The translations under genes were made by a program, and so were the position numbers. From assembly GCA_002483465.1 (NCBI GenBank), contig DLHX01000008.1, positions 308,702 through 350,885 of the forward strand: 42,184 bases of DNA, in the 5' to 3' direction. The notes beneath the pieces were generated by a model. It saw nothing but the letters and a program-made list of their open reading frames with translations, made no database searches and was not told the origin of the DNA. Below, piece by piece: positions 41,921 to 42,184 of this stretch (positions are counted from its first letter, which is position 1; each line of letters begins with the position of its first letter). The stretch comes from Micavibrio sp. UBA7657. GTDB lineage: Bacteria > Pseudomonadota > Alphaproteobacteria > Micavibrionales > Micavibrionaceae.

Positions 41921-42184
41921 TCAGGGCGTTACAGGAATCAACGCCGCAGCCACGCGGCGGCCCTCGGCCATCAGCAGGTTATAAGTCCGGCACGCCGCGC
42001 CGGTATCCATCGGCTCCGGCGACACGCCCCGCTCCTTCAGCGTTTTTCTAAGCTGCGGATCTAACAGCGCCATATTTTTTCCCATGCCGAGCAGCACGAC
42101 ATCGAGAACGTCCTTGCGCGCCGCGAGCAGTGCAAAATCCTCGACGGCTAACGGCGCAGAAATTTTCCATTCCAGAACTTCATC
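41921..42184 (-). CDS. Mth938-like (NDUFAF3-type) protein, 3' part
   Basis: The visible 87 residues are the C-terminal portion; the 5' part lies beyond the window. Reading the minus strand, the stretch EDFALLAARKDVLDVVLLG and the later TGAACRTYNLLMAEGRRVAAAL match the DUF498/Mth938 family, whose mitochondrial member NDUFAF3 helps assemble complex I. In alphaproteobacteria this gene often lies near the NDUFAF6-like synthase gene; here that gene is about 2.7 kb away. The stop is TGA at 41921-41923. Confidence 0.85.
   Translation of the reverse strand, partial: DEVLEWKISAPLAVEDFALLAARKDVLDVVLLGMGKNMALLDPQLRKTLKERGVSPEPMDTGAACRTYNLLMAEGRRVAAALIPVTP

Overview
The window looks like a stretch of an alphaproteobacterial chromosome of medium GC. 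The support is a two-domain Nfu protein, a TIGR02186-type membrane protein beside a TSUP exporter, TrmFO, the ubiE/coaBC/dut neighbourhood, homologues of the complex I assembly factors NDUFAF6 and NDUFAF3, and a GTTC-N7-GTTC LexA box. A Rhodospirillales- or Micavibrionales-like host is my inference; nothing here fixes the genus. Most of the window is housekeeping chromosome. I see no transposase, integrase, phage gene or CRISPR array.

Layout. 1-6046 (mostly minus): Nfu-type Fe-S carrier, universal stress protein, TIGR02186 protein plus TauE/SafE exporter, a secreted protein of unknown function, then trpS and murJ overlapping by one base. 6158-9775 (plus): a Rap1a/Tai-like secreted protein coupled to ubiE, an Ala-rich membrane-anchored protein, coaBC and dut. 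9776-11148 (minus): three small proteins that look like diverged paralogues. 11234-20493: mutS, an unknown protein, a cysteine-synthase-like enzyme, a PIG-L deacetylase, an outer-membrane barrel, a YhiN-like flavoprotein and a Methyltransf_32-type enzyme. 20540-23740 (plus): glycosyltransferase, a receiver protein lacking its phosphoacceptor Asp, and a luxR-luxI quorum-sensing pair. 23758-27329: tRNA-Ser(CGA), a stress-type membrane protein, a transglutaminase-like protein, a ferredoxin-NADP reductase and a cysK-like gene.

27483-29613 holds five consecutive small genes on the plus strand whose products share a faint common pattern and match no family I know. This is the best candidate for an undescribed system. 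It is followed by a 7Fe ferredoxin and a lipoprotein. 30709-34751 (plus): a LexA box and promoter, a Y-family DNA polymerase, cystathionine beta-synthase, a cystathionine gamma-synthase/lyase and a pyrimidine-dimer glycosylase, the last three translationally coupled. 34754-42184: trmFO, two small exported proteins, an alpha/beta hydrolase, an NDUFAF6-like protein, Fe-superoxide dismutase, a 607-residue unknown protein and the 3' end of an NDUFAF3-like gene.

Themes. Sulfur metabolism recurs: three fold-type II PLP enzymes of the CysK/CBS group, one gamma-synthase/lyase and a TSUP permease. Palindromic repeats occur at four places, each just upstream of a start codon, and two of them are nested composites of about 100 bp. 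No gene-free stretch exceeds 300 bases.
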